Shown piece after piece: positions 32,291 through 40,219 of a DNA stretch of 64,000 nt (its first letter is position 1; each line of letters starts with the position of its first letter). The DNA is from Streptomyces sp. WP-1. Lineage in GTDB: Bacteria; Actinomycetota; Actinomycetes; Streptomycetales; Streptomycetaceae. A program made the position numbers and the translations under genes. The stretch lies in assembly GCF_030450125.1 (NCBI RefSeq), contig NZ_CP123923.1, positions 5,022,001-5,086,000 on the forward strand, read 5' to 3'. The notes below the pieces were generated by a model. The model was not told the origin of the DNA. It did no database searches and worked only from the letters and a program-made list of their open reading frames with translations.

Positions 32291-32818
32291 TCAGGGGATG
32301 ACGATCACCGGCCGCCGTGCCCGGCGGGCGAGGCGGCCCGCGACGGAGCCGAAGATGCGGCCCACGATGCCGTGCGTGGAGCCGACGACGATCGCGTCCG
32401 CCTCGTACTCCCGCCCCACCTCCTCCAGTTCGTGGCAGATGTCGCCGCCACGCTCGACGAGGATCCAGGGCACCTCGGACAGGTAGTCCGCACAGGCGAG
32501 TTCGAGGCCGAGCACCTCCGTACGGTGATCCGGCACGTCCACGAAGACCGGTGGCTCGCAGCCCGCCCACACCGTGGTGGGCAACCGGTTGGCCACATGC
32601 ACGATGATCAGCCCGGAGTGGGAGCGGTGCGCCATGCCGATCGCGTACGCGAGGGCGCGCTCACTGGAGGTGGAGCCGTCGAAGCCGACGACGACTCCGT
32701 GCCGGAAGGCGGGGTCGCAGGAATGACGTGACTCTTCGGCCGCCTGGGGATCGGCCGCCGTAGGATCGGCGACCGGTCGCTTGCGGTCCGCGGGTTCGAA
32801 GAATTCGTGACCGGCCAT
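32291..32818 (-). CDS. Universal stress protein (UspA family)
   Basis: A 175-aa single-Usp-domain protein. ATG 32818 is chosen by domain fit; the ribosome site is weak and the frame is open upstream. The domain starts at about residue 40 with VVVGFDGSTSSERALAYAIG, and the ATP-binding C-terminal motif is VVGSTHGIVGRIFGSVAGRLARRARRPVIVIP, close to the G-x2-G-x9-G(S/T) pattern. A 38-residue polar N-terminal extension precedes it. It lies convergent to cebR and divergent from a small membrane protein. Usp proteins respond to starvation, hypoxia or redox stress; no partner is visible. Confidence 0.88.
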   Translation of the reverse strand: MAGHEFFEPADRKRPVADPTAADPQAAEESRHSCDPAFRHGVVVGFDGSTSSERALAYAIGMAHRSHSGLIIVHVANRLPTTVWAGCEPPVFVDVPDHRTEVLGLELACADYLSEVPWILVERGGDICHELEEVGREYEADAIVVGSTHGIVGRIFGSVAGRLARRARRPVIVIP

Positions 32819-33183
32819 GGCTGTCTCGGCGTTGTGATCCTTTATGGGATGAGATGACAGTGTGCGACGGAGCTGTGTCCGGGAAACATCTTCCCCACCC
32901 CATACCCCCAAGGGTACGGCGGCACGCCTCCCGAGCCCAGATCCCTTGCACGCTCCGTAAGCGGCACCCCGACATCCGTAGGGGTTCACCGGAGCATGCA
33001 CGAGCCGCGCCCGTTACGCAATGCTCAATGCCCCGTACAGGCGCTTTGCACGGCATTCGCGGACGCACGCCCGGTGACCGACCGCTCGGCCGGGCGTTGA
33101 AGGGGGTGAGCCACCGCCACGGGGAGCCACCAGGCGCCACCGGACGCCGCCCGGCCGCCCCGGCCCGCCACAGGGAGTACGAG
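32819..33183. other. Divergent gap, usp / small membrane protein
   Basis: 365 bases without a gene. It contains the short AT-richer stretch around 32835-32860 that probably carries the usp promoter. I recognise no operator. Confidence 0.4.
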
Positions 33184-33573
33184 ATGTCCGGACCCCGGTC
33201 CCGCCACGAGGAGCCCGGCGCGCAGGACAGCACGGGCGAGCTGATCCGCTGGGCCGCCTTCACCTGCGTCCTCGTCCCGGTGGTCCTGCTCTGGTACGGC
33301 ACCTCGCTCGCCGGCGCCACGGGCACCGCGCTGGGCCTGGCCGCCGTCACGAGCGCGTGCCGGCTCCTGCTGCGGCGTTCGGAGCGCACGGCACGGCGCG
33401 GCGCACGCCGGGGTGCGGGCGGGCGCCGGGGGCGCGGATCACGGCGCGCGGGGTCGCGGGGGACCGGGCGGGACGGCGGCCGGGGCGAGGGCCGCAACGG
33501 CGCCCGGGGCGGCGGGCGTTGCGGCGTGCAAAGAGGTGGACGTCACACCCGGGAGCGGACACCGGTCGACTGA
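33184..33573 (+). CDS. Small membrane protein with Arg/Gly-rich tail
   Basis: A 129-aa protein with AGGGA about eight bases before ATG 33184. A polar 20-residue N-terminus precedes two hydrophobic segments (LIRWAAFTCVLVPVVLLWYGTSLAG and GTALGLAAVTSACRLLL). From residue 65 to the end the chain is almost only Arg and Gly (RRGARRGAGGRRGRGSRRAGSRG and on), which is probably disordered and may bind nucleic acid or acidic lipids. No family is recognised. The tail is so GC-rich that a shorter true gene or frame slip cannot be excluded. Confidence 0.6.
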   Translation: MSGPRSRHEEPGAQDSTGELIRWAAFTCVLVPVVLLWYGTSLAGATGTALGLAAVTSACRLLLRRSERTARRGARRGAGGRRGRGSRRAGSRGTGRDGGRGEGRNGARGGGRCGVQRGGRHTRERTPVD

Positions 33574-33953
33574 CCGGTTTCCGTGCTTCCAAGCGCTTCT
33601 TTTCAGCCAACTTCTTGATATCGCCCAAGGGGGGTCCCCACCACCCCCCAACCCCCGTTCCACCTGCACGGAAAGGGTCTACGGGGCGCTGCGCACCCTA
33701 CGCGGTTTGGCCACTGCCCGGAGGCGCACTTCCCTGCACGGCCCACGAGTGCAACGCTTCGTGATCGAATGCTTCACGCCAAGTTGTCATGTCGACAATG
33801 TGCCGCATTTGGAACTGGTCACCGTGCGTCCGCGGGAGCCAGTAGATTTCGATCTTGACTGTCTTTACGGCGGGGGACTCGTGCAGGACCAAGGGGAAAC
33901 GTGCAGGAGCGACACAACCGAGGAGCCGCGACCACCGAGGGGGGCTTAGCAGT
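33574..33953. other. Long 5' region of adpA
   Basis: 380 bases with no gene and lower GC than the flanks, as expected for the long, heavily regulated adpA upstream region. It contains a TTGTC-N5-GACAA inverted repeat at 33784-33798 and runs of CCC around 33630-33660. A TTGACT lies near 33854. The AdpA consensus TGGCSNGWWY is not clearly matched. Confidence 0.5.
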
Positions 33954-35180
33954 ATGAGCCACGACTCCACTGCCGCGCCGGAAGCCGCTGTCCGGAAACT
34001 GTCCGGGCGTCGCCGCAAGGAGATCGTCGCGGTGCTGCTGTTCAGCGGCGGCCCCATCTTCGAGAGTTCCATACCGCTGTCGGTGTTCGGCATCGACCGC
34101 CAGGACGCCGGGGTGCCACGCTACCGACTGCTGGTGTGCGGCGGCGAGGAAGGCCCGCTGCGGACCACCGGCGGACTCGAACTCACCGCACCGCATGGGC
34201 TGGAGGCGATCGCCCGCGCCGGAACGGTCGTCGTACCGGCCTGGCGCTCGATCACCGCGCCACCGCCGGAGGAGGCGCTCGACGCACTGCGCCGAGCGCA
34301 CGAAGAGGGCGCCCGCATCGTAGGACTGTGCACCGGCGCGTTCGTGCTCGCGGCCGCCGGACTGCTCGACGGCCGCCCGGCGACCACCCACTGGATGTAC
34401 GCGCCGACGCTGGCCAAGCGCTATCCGTCGGTGCACGTCGATCCGCGGGAGCTGTTCGTCGACGACGGCGACGTGCTCACCTCCGCGGGTACGGCGGCCG
34501 GAATCGATCTCTGTCTGCACATCGTGCGGACGGACCACGGCAACGAGGCGGCCGGCGCGCTGGCCCGCCGGCTGGTGGTCCCGCCGCGCCGCTCGGGCGG
34601 TCAGGAGCGCTACCTCGACAGGTCTTTACCCGAGGAGATCGGTGCCGACCCGCTCGCCGAGGTCGTCGCCTGGGCGCTGGAGCACCTCCACGAGCAGTTC
34701 GACGTGGAGACGCTGGCGGCACGCGCGTACATGAGCCGTCGTACGTTCGACCGCAGGTTCCGTTCGCTCACCGGGAGCGCGCCGCTGCAGTGGCTGATCA
34801 CCCAGCGGGTGCTCCAGGCGCAGCGGCTGCTGGAGACGTCGGACTACTCGGTGGACGAGGTGGCCGGCCGGTGCGGGTTCCGCTCGCCGGTCGCGCTGCG
34901 CGGGCACTTCCGCCGCCAGCTTGGCTCCTCGCCCGCCGCGTACCGGGCCGCGTACCGGGCCCGCCGGCCCGGCACCGACAGGCCGGGTGAGGCGGAGGCC
35001 GCGCTGCAGGCGTCGGCCGGGCAGCCGTTGCCGCCCGCGGGGCTGCCGGGTCCGGGGCCGCTGGGCGCCATGCCCTCGCTGCTGCACGCCGAGCGGGACA
35101 ACGGGGTGCCGATGCAGAGCAGGCGCACGGCTGCCGCCGGGGCCATGACACTGCTGCCGGGGCCGCGCTCCGGTAGCTGA
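33954..35180 (+). CDS. adpA: AraC/XylS-family master developmental regulator AdpA
   Basis: A 408-aa protein starting at ATG 33954. The N-terminal half (about 22-195) is a DJ-1/PfpI-like dimerisation domain (IVAVLLFSGGPIFESSIPLSVFGID, IVGLCTGAFVLAAAGLLDGRPATTHW). The C-terminal half (about 235-335) has two AraC helix-turn-helix units (FDVETLAARAYMSRRTFDRRFRSLTGSAPLQWL and YSVDEVAGRCGFRSPVALRGHFRRQLGSSP). Residue 225 in the linker between them is a leucine encoded by TTA (34626-34628), so its translation needs the bldA tRNA. A Pro/Ala-rich tail follows. AdpA controls aerial growth, secreted proteases and antibiotic genes. The next gene on the same strand is orn, the conserved adpA neighbour. 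Confidence 0.97.
   Translation: MSHDSTAAPEAAVRKLSGRRRKEIVAVLLFSGGPIFESSIPLSVFGIDRQDAGVPRYRLLVCGGEEGPLRTTGGLELTAPHGLEAIARAGTVVVPAWRSITAPPPEEALDALRRAHEEGARIVGLCTGAFVLAAAGLLDGRPATTHWMYAPTLAKRYPSVHVDPRELFVDDGDVLTSAGTAAGIDLCLHIVRTDHGNEAAGALARRLVVPPRRSGGQERYLDRSLPEEIGADPLAEVVAWALEHLHEQFDVETLAARAYMSRRTFDRRFRSLTGSAPLQWLITQRVLQAQRLLETSDYSVDEVAGRCGFRSPVALRGHFRRQLGSSPAAYRAAYRARRPGTDRPGEAEAALQASAGQPLPPAGLPGPGPLGAMPSLLHAERDNGVPMQSRRTAAAGAMTLLPGPRSGS
34626..34628 (+). other. TTA leucine codon in adpA (bldA target)
   Basis: Codon 225 of adpA reads TTA. It lies between the dimerisation and DNA-binding domains, the position seen in other streptomycete adpA genes. I noticed no other in-frame TTA codon in a real gene of this window. 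Confidence 0.95.
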
Positions 35181-35202
35181 GGAAGTCCGGCAAAAGGCCG
35201 GG

Positions 35203-35236
35203 GAGGGGGTGCGGAGTCCAGGCTCCGCACCCCCTC
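35203..35236 (+). terminator. Terminator after adpA
   Basis: A 14-bp perfect stem (GAGGGGGTGCGGAG with CTCCGCACCCCCTC), six-base loop, followed by TCTT. It separates adpA from orn. Confidence 0.85.
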
Positions 35237-35286
35237 TCTTCGTCCGCGGGGCATCCAAAGGGCGAGGTCCGCCTTAGGGTGGTCGC

Positions 35287-35892
35287 ATGAACGATCGCAT
35301 GGTGTGGATCGACTGCGAGATGACCGGCCTCTCGCTGTCCGACGACGCTCTCATCGAGGTGGCCGCCCTCGTCACCGACTCCGAGCTGAACGTACTCGGC
35401 GAGGGGGTGGACATCGTCATCCGCCCGCCGGAGCGGGCGCTGGAGACGATGCCGGAGGTGGTGCGTCAGATGCACACCGCGTCCGGGCTGCTCGCCGAGC
35501 TCCCGAACGGCACGACCCTCGAGGACGCCGAGGAGCAGGTCCTGGCGTACATCAAGGAGCATGTGAAGGAGCCCGGCAAGGCCCCGCTGTGCGGCAACTC
35601 GGTCGGCACCGACCGCGGCTTCCTGCTGCGGGACATGCCGACGCTGGAGAGCTGGCTGCACTACCGGATCGTGGACGTCTCCTCGGTCAAGGAGCTGGCC
35701 CGCCGCTGGTACCCGAGGGCGTACTTCAACAGCCCGGAGAAGAACGGCAACCACCGGGCGCTCGCCGACATCCGCGAGTCCATCGCCGAGCTGCGCTACT
35801 ACCGCGAGGCCGTTTTCGTCCCGCAGCCGGGACCGGACTCGGAGACGGCGCGGACCATCGCGGCGAAGCACGTGCTGCCGGCGGCGAAGTAG
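35287..35892 (+). CDS. orn: Oligoribonuclease
   Basis: A 201-aa DEDDh 3'-5' exonuclease that degrades short RNAs and the c-di-GMP product pGpG. Metal ligands and catalytic residues lie in [10 protein letters not shown] (Asp9, Glu11), [36 protein letters not shown] and [18 protein letters not shown] (His and Asp). The length is usual for the family. The start is the ATG right after GGTGGTCGC, without a strong ribosome site. It lies just after adpA, separated by a terminator, as in other streptomycetes. In these organisms orn loss delays development, which fits with the c-di-GMP enzyme elsewhere in the window. Confidence 0.96.
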   Translation: MNDRMVWIDCEMTGLSLSDDALIEVAALVTDSELNVLGEGVDIVIRPPERALETMPEVVRQMHTASGLLAELPNGTTLEDAEEQVLAYIKEHVKEPGKAPLCGNSVGTDRGFLLRDMPTLESWLHYRIVDVSSVKELARRWYPRAYFNSPEKNGNHRALADIRESIAELRYYREAVFVPQPGPDSETARTIAAKHVLPAAK

Positions 35893-36054
35893 CCGGCGGG
35901 GCGGGGCCGTCCCGGGTCCGACCGGGGGCCCGCCCGGGGCCGTTCGGGGTCCGCTGGGGGTCCGCGCGAAAACGTGTGCGCGAGCACCCCCTCGGACCCT
36001 GTAGACTTCTTCTCGGCCGGTCGGGGAAACGACAAGTTTCCAAGCGCCGGTCAT

Positions 36055-36128
36055 GGTGGGTGTAGCTCAGCTGGTAGAGCACCTGGTTGTGGTCCAGGAT
36101 GCCGCGGGTTCGAGTCCCGTCACTCACC
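36055..36128 (+). tRNA. tRNA-His (anticodon GTG)
   Basis: A cloverleaf with acceptor GTGGGTG pairing CACTCAC, D-arm TAGCTCAGCTGGTAGAGC, anticodon stem around TTGTGGT (anticodon GTG), and T-arm GGGTTCGAGTCCC. G at 36055 is the extra G-1, pairing C at 36128. CCA is not encoded. A TAGACT at 36002-36007 is a plausible -10. Confidence 0.95.
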
Positions 36129-36136
36129 CTCATCGG

Positions 36137-36176
36137 AAGAGGCCGGTGACCGCAGAAATGCGGTCACCGGCCTCTT
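36137..36176 (+). terminator. Terminator after tRNA-His
   Basis: An 18-bp perfect stem (AAGAGGCCGGTGACCGCA and its complement) with a GAAA tetraloop starts nine bases after the tRNA. Confidence 0.9.
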
Positions 36177-36211
36177 CGCGTATGCGCGACCGCCTCTTCG
36201 CGTATGCGCGA
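36170..36211. repeat. 20-bp direct repeat after the tRNA-His terminator
   Basis: GCCTCTTCGCGTATGCGCGA occurs at 36170-36189 and 36192-36211, separated by two bases. The first copy includes the right arm end of the terminator. Confidence 0.85.
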
Positions 36212-36229
36212 GCGGGTCGACCGACGAAC

Positions 36230-36271
36230 GGCGCCCCTGTCCCCCGGGGATCACCGGGGGACAGGGGCGCC
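36230..36271 (-). terminator. Terminator of glmS
   Basis: An 18-bp perfect inverted repeat (36230-36247 with 36254-36271, loop GGATCA) begins 21 bases after the glmS stop. Read from the minus strand it is placed as the glmS terminator. Confidence 0.85.
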
Positions 36272-36292
36272 TTCACCACGACTCCCGCTCGA

Positions 36293-38110
36293 CTACTCGA
36301 CCGTCACCGACTTCGCCAGGTTCCTCGGCTTGTCGATGTCGCGGCCCAGGGCCTTCGCCGTGTGGTACGCGAGGAGCTGCAGGGGGATGCCCATCAGGAT
36401 CGGGTCCAGCTCGTCCTCGTTCTTCGGGACGACGATCGTCTGGTCGGCCTTCTCCTGGTGCTGGTGGGCCACGGCGAGGATCTTGCCCTCGCGCGCCTTG
36501 ATCTCCTCCAGCGCGGCGCGGTTCTTCTCCAGCAGGTCGTCGTCCGGGACGATCGCGACCGTCGGCAGCGCGGGCTCGATCAGGGCCAGCGGGCCGTGCT
36601 TCAGCTCGGAGGCGGGGTAGGCCTCGGCGTGGATGTACGAGACCTCCTTGAGCTTGAGGGAGGCCTCGCGGGCGACCGGGTAGCCGCGGACCCGGCCGAC
36701 GAAGAGCATCGAGCGGGCGTCGGCGTACAGCTCGGCCAGCTCCTTGATCTGCTCCTCCTGCTTGAGGATCTCGGTGATCTGGTCGGGCAGCTTGCGCAGG
36801 CCCTCGATGATCCGCTTGCCGTCGCGCACCGAGAGGTCGCGGGTGCGGCCCAGGTGCAGCGCGAGCAGCGCGAAGGCGACCGTGGTGTTGGTGAAGCACT
36901 TGGTGGAGACGACGCAGACCTCGGGACCCGCGTGGACGTAGATCCCGGCGTCCGCCTCCCGGGCGATCGCGGAACCCACCACGTTGACGACACCGAAGAC
37001 CCGCGCGCCCTTGCGCTTGAGCTCCTGCACGGCGGCGAGCACGTCGTACGTCTCACCGGACTGGGAGACCGCGACGTACAGCGTGTCGGGGTCCACGACC
37101 GCGTTGCGGTAGCGGAACTCGGAGGCCGGCTCGGCGTCCGCGGGGATGCGGGCCAGCTCCTCGATCATCTGGGCGCCGATCATGCCCGCGTGGTACGAGG
37201 TGCCGCAGCCGAGGATCTTCACCCGGCGGATCTGCCGGGCCTCGCGGGCGTCCAGGTTGAGGCCGCCGAGGTGCACGGTGGAGAAGCGGTCGTCGATCCG
37301 GCCGCGCAGCACGCGGTCGACCGCGTCGGCCTGCTCGAAGATCTCCTTGTGCATGTAGGTGTCGTGGCCGCCCATGTCGTACGACTCGGCCTCCCACTCC
37401 ACCGTGGTGGGCTCGGCGGTGGTGCGCGTGCCCTCGGTGGTGTAGGTGCGGAAGTCGTCGGCCTTGAGGGTGGCCATCTCGCCGTCGTCCAGCGTCACTA
37501 TCTGACGGGTGTGCATGACCAGCGCGGCGATGTCCGAGGCGACGAACATCTCCTTCTCGCCGATGCCGAGCACGACCGGGGAGCCGTTGCGGGCCACCAC
37601 GATCCGGTCCGGGAAGTCGGCGTGCAGCACGGCGATGCCGTACGTGCCCTCGATCAGCCGGACGGCCTGGCGGACCTTGTCCTCCAGCTTGTCGGCGGTG
37701 GCGCGGGCGATGAGGTGGGTGAGGACCTCGGTGTCGGTCTCCGAGAGGAACTCGACGCCGTCCGCCTCCAGCTTGCGGCGCAGGTCGGCGGCGTTGTCGA
37801 TGATGCCGTTGTGGACGACCGCGACCTTGTTGTCGGCCGACATGTGCGGGTGGGCGTTCACGTCGGAGGGGGCGCCATGGGTGGCCCAGCGGGTGTGGGC
37901 GATGCCGGTGGTGCCCTTGAAGCGCGCCGGGACCTTGGCCTCCAGGTCGCGCACCCGGCCCTTGGCCTTGACCATCTTCAGGCCGGGCGCCTTCGGGGAG
38001 GTGACCACGATGCCCGCGGAGTCGTACCCGCGGTACTCCAGCCGCTGGAGGCCCTCCAGGAGGAGGGGGGCGACGTCACGCTTCCCGATGTAACCGACAA
38101 TTCCGCACAT
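36293..38110 (-). CDS. glmS: Glutamine--fructose-6-phosphate aminotransferase
   Basis: A 605-aa enzyme that makes glucosamine-6-phosphate from fructose-6-phosphate and glutamine. Cys2 after Met1 is the glutaminase nucleophile (MCGIVGYIG). The glutaminase domain (1-235) has HTRWATHGAPSDVNAHPH and HNGIIDN. Two SIS sugar-isomerase domains follow (about 285-420 and 455-590), with GCGTSYHAGMIG, SQSGETYDV and the final KPRNLAKSVTVE, the family-typical C-terminal loop. Its ribosome site TAGGA overlaps the TAG stop of the upstream 85-aa gene, so the two are coupled. No GlmS ribozyme is present. It sits among chitin-utilisation genes and may balance imported GlcNAc with synthesis. Confidence 0.97.
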   Translation of the reverse strand: MCGIVGYIGKRDVAPLLLEGLQRLEYRGYDSAGIVVTSPKAPGLKMVKAKGRVRDLEAKVPARFKGTTGIAHTRWATHGAPSDVNAHPHMSADNKVAVVHNGIIDNAADLRRKLEADGVEFLSETDTEVLTHLIARATADKLEDKVRQAVRLIEGTYGIAVLHADFPDRIVVARNGSPVVLGIGEKEMFVASDIAALVMHTRQIVTLDDGEMATLKADDFRTYTTEGTRTTAEPTTVEWEAESYDMGGHDTYMHKEIFEQADAVDRVLRGRIDDRFSTVHLGGLNLDAREARQIRRVKILGCGTSYHAGMIGAQMIEELARIPADAEPASEFRYRNAVVDPDTLYVAVSQSGETYDVLAAVQELKRKGARVFGVVNVVGSAIAREADAGIYVHAGPEVCVVSTKCFTNTTVAFALLALHLGRTRDLSVRDGKRIIEGLRKLPDQITEILKQEEQIKELAELYADARSMLFVGRVRGYPVAREASLKLKEVSYIHAEAYPASELKHGPLALIEPALPTVAIVPDDDLLEKNRAALEEIKAREGKILAVAHQHQEKADQTIVVPKNEDELDPILMGIPLQLLAYHTAKALGRDIDKPRNLAKSVTVE

Positions 38111-38122
38111 ATGCAGGTATTC

Positions 38123-38380
38123 CTAGCCGTAGACCATGCGGCGCAGCTGCCTGAGCGTCAGCTCGGGCGGTGCCACCGCTCGATATCTGAGATCCGCCCC
38201 GATCCGTTCGAAGATCTCCGCGTTCACCAGACCCCGGGTCTGGAGCTCGCGGTGGCGGCGACGGACGAAGTCCTCCGTCGACTCGTCGAAATAGGCGAGC
38301 ACGTCCTGGATCACCCGCAGCGCCTCGCCCCTGCCGAGGGGCGTGGACCGCGTCAGATGATCTACGAGTTCGTCGTGCAC
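38123..38380 (-). CDS. Conserved 85-aa protein coupled to glmS
   Basis: GTG 38380 has GAGGA about eight bases upstream. The stop TAG is part of the ribosome site of glmS, 12 bases away. The sequence is fully helical and charged: HDELVDHLTRSTPLGRGEALRVIQDVLAYFDESTEDFVRRRHRELQTRG, then NAEIFERIGADLRYRAVAPPELTLRQLRRMVYG. The pattern resembles a small conserved family of unknown function that I cannot name. No catalytic residues stand out. The tight coupling suggests a regulator or adaptor of GlmS or of amino-sugar metabolism. Confidence 0.82.
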   Translation of the reverse strand: MHDELVDHLTRSTPLGRGEALRVIQDVLAYFDESTEDFVRRRHRELQTRGLVNAEIFERIGADLRYRAVAPPELTLRQLRRMVYG

Positions 38381-38521
38381 CCGTAGATCCTCGGGTACCG
38401 GCGCGGGTTACGCAAGAATCCTGCCCGATATCGGGCACCGGGGTGGCGGGCGAGGGGCTGAACTCCTGTGCGCCCCCTGTGCTCTACGTCACTCCGGTCC
38501 CCTTGGCGCCCCCGGTGGGAG

Positions 38522-38537
38522 AGTGGTCCCGACCAGA
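38522..38537. promoter_or_regulatory. DasR-like operator upstream of the hexosaminidase gene
   Basis: AGTGGTCCCGACCAGA matches the dre consensus at 13 of 16 positions when C/G at the second and fifteenth bases is allowed. It ends 16 bases before the GTG start at 38554, overlapping the likely promoter. Confidence 0.65.
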
Positions 38538-38553
38538 TTCGAAGGGAGCGCAT

Positions 38554-40155
38554 GTGACACGGAACGACCGTACGACTCCCCGAACCGCCCGCGTCCTCGG
38601 TTCGCTGCTGCTCGTCCTGGCGGCCGGCGTCTTCACCCTCGGCGCCGCGCCCGCCCCGCCCGAGGCCCCGGTCACCCCCCTGGACCAGGTGGTCCCCGCC
38701 CCCGCCTCCGTCACCCCCGGCGGAGCGCCGTACCGCATCACCCGTGCCACCGCCGTCCGCGTGGACGGCTCGGCCGGGGTCCGCCGCGTCGGCGCCTATC
38801 TCGCCGGCGTCCTGCGGCCCTCCACCGGCTATCCGCTGCCGCTCACCGAGCACGGCGGCGGGGGCATCCGGCTGCACCTGGAGAAGGGCGGCTACGGCGC
38901 CGAGGGCTACCGGCTGCGCAGCGGCCCCTTTGGTGTCACGCTCACCGCGAGCGCCCCGGCCGGCCTCTTCCACGGCGTGCAGACGCTGCGCCAACTGCTC
39001 CCCGCCGCCGTCGAGAAGAGGACGGTCCAGCGCCAGGACTGGCGGATCGCCGGCGGCACCGTCGAGGACCGCCCGCGCTACGCCTACCGGGGCGCCATGC
39101 TGGACGTCGCCCGGCACTTCTTCACCGTCGCCCAGGTGGAGCGGTACATCGACGAACTCGCGCTGTACAAGGTCAATGAGCTGCATCTGCACCTCAGCGA
39201 CGACCAGGGCTGGCGCATCGCCGTCAACTCCTGGCCCCGGCTCGCGCGATACGGCGGCGCGAGCGAGGTCGGCGGCGGCAAGGGCGGCTTCTACACCCGG
39301 GCCGAGTACCGACACCTCGTCTCCTACGCGGCCTCCCGCTATGTGGAGGTCGTGCCCGAGATCGACCTGCCCGGCCACACCAACGCGGCCCTCGCCTCCT
39401 ACGCGAAGCTCAACTGCGACGGCGTGGCACCCCCGCGCTACACCGGCACGGAGGTCGGCTTCAGCTCGCTGTGCGTGTCCAAGGACGTCACGTACACCTT
39501 CGTGAACGACGTCATCAAGGAGCTGGCCGCGCTCACCCCGGGCCGCTATCTGCACATCGGCGGCGACGAGGCGCACTCCACCAGCCACGCCGACTATGTG
39601 ACCTTCATGGACCGCGTCCAGCCGATCGTCGCCAAGTACGGCAAGAAGATCATCGGCTGGCACCAGCTGACCGGCGCCCACCCCGCGCAGGGCGCGCTCG
39701 CCCAGTACTGGGGGCTGGACAGCACCAGCGCGGCCGAGAAGGAGCAGGTCGCCCAGGCCGCCCGCAACGGCACGGGGCTGATCCTGTCCCCGGCCGACCG
39801 GGTCTACCTCGACATGAAGTACACGAAGGACACCAAGCTCGGGCTCAGCTGGGCCGGGCTGGTCGAGGTCCAGCGGTCGTACGACTGGGACCCGGGCGCC
39901 TATCTCGCGGGCGTGCCCGCCGCCGCGGTGAAGGGGGTGGAGGCGCCCTTGTGGTCGGAGACGCTGACGACGTCGGCCGACATCGACTACATGGCGTTCC
40001 CGAGGCTGCCGGGCGCGGCCGAACTGGGCTGGTCGCCCGCCGCCACCCACGACTGGGACACCTACAAGGTACGGCTGGCCGCCCAGGGCCCGCGCTGGGA
40101 CGCCCTCGGCATCGGGTACTACCGGTCGCCGCAGGTGCCCTGGCCGAGCGGCTGA
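38554..40155 (+). CDS. Secreted GH20 beta-N-acetylhexosaminidase
   Basis: A 533-aa precursor; GTG 38554 has GGGAG five bases before it, and the longer frame upstream lacks one. A signal peptide spans about residues 1-36 (LGSLLLVLAAGVFTLGAAPA). A GH20b-like N-terminal domain follows, then the catalytic barrel from about residue 180 (RYAYRGAMLDVARHFFTVAQVERYIDELALYKVNELHLHLSDDQGWRI). The catalytic pair is the Asp-Glu in YLHIGGDEAHS, and other substrate-site residues are in GWHQLTG, YWGLDS and APLWSETL. It would release GlcNAc from chitobiose outside the cell. A dre-like site and the LPMO and chitinase genes support a role in chitin use. Confidence 0.95.
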   Translation: MTRNDRTTPRTARVLGSLLLVLAAGVFTLGAAPAPPEAPVTPLDQVVPAPASVTPGGAPYRITRATAVRVDGSAGVRRVGAYLAGVLRPSTGYPLPLTEHGGGGIRLHLEKGGYGAEGYRLRSGPFGVTLTASAPAGLFHGVQTLRQLLPAAVEKRTVQRQDWRIAGGTVEDRPRYAYRGAMLDVARHFFTVAQVERYIDELALYKVNELHLHLSDDQGWRIAVNSWPRLARYGGASEVGGGKGGFYTRAEYRHLVSYAASRYVEVVPEIDLPGHTNAALASYAKLNCDGVAPPRYTGTEVGFSSLCVSKDVTYTFVNDVIKELAALTPGRYLHIGGDEAHSTSHADYVTFMDRVQPIVAKYGKKIIGWHQLTGAHPAQGALAQYWGLDSTSAAEKEQVAQAARNGTGLILSPADRVYLDMKYTKDTKLGLSWAGLVEVQRSYDWDPGAYLAGVPAAAVKGVEAPLWSETLTTSADIDYMAFPRLPGAAELGWSPAATHDWDTYKVRLAAQGPRWDALGIGYYRSPQVPWPSG

Positions 40156-40166
40156 GCACGAGGTGA

Positions 40167-40203
40167 ACGGGCGCCCCGGAGGACCGTACTCCGGGGCGCC
40201 CGT
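40167..40203. terminator. Bidirectional terminator between hexosaminidase and desD
   Basis: A 14-bp perfect stem (ACGGGCGCCCCGGA and its complement) with a nine-base loop lies between convergent genes and can serve both. Confidence 0.8.
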
Positions 40204-40219
40204 CCGTCGGTGTCCGGCG

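Noticed and set aside
36053..38386. A 777-codon open frame on the plus strand over glmS and tRNA-His
   Set aside because: It is antisense to glmS, begins inside tRNA-His and has no domain; long antisense frames are normal in high-GC DNA.
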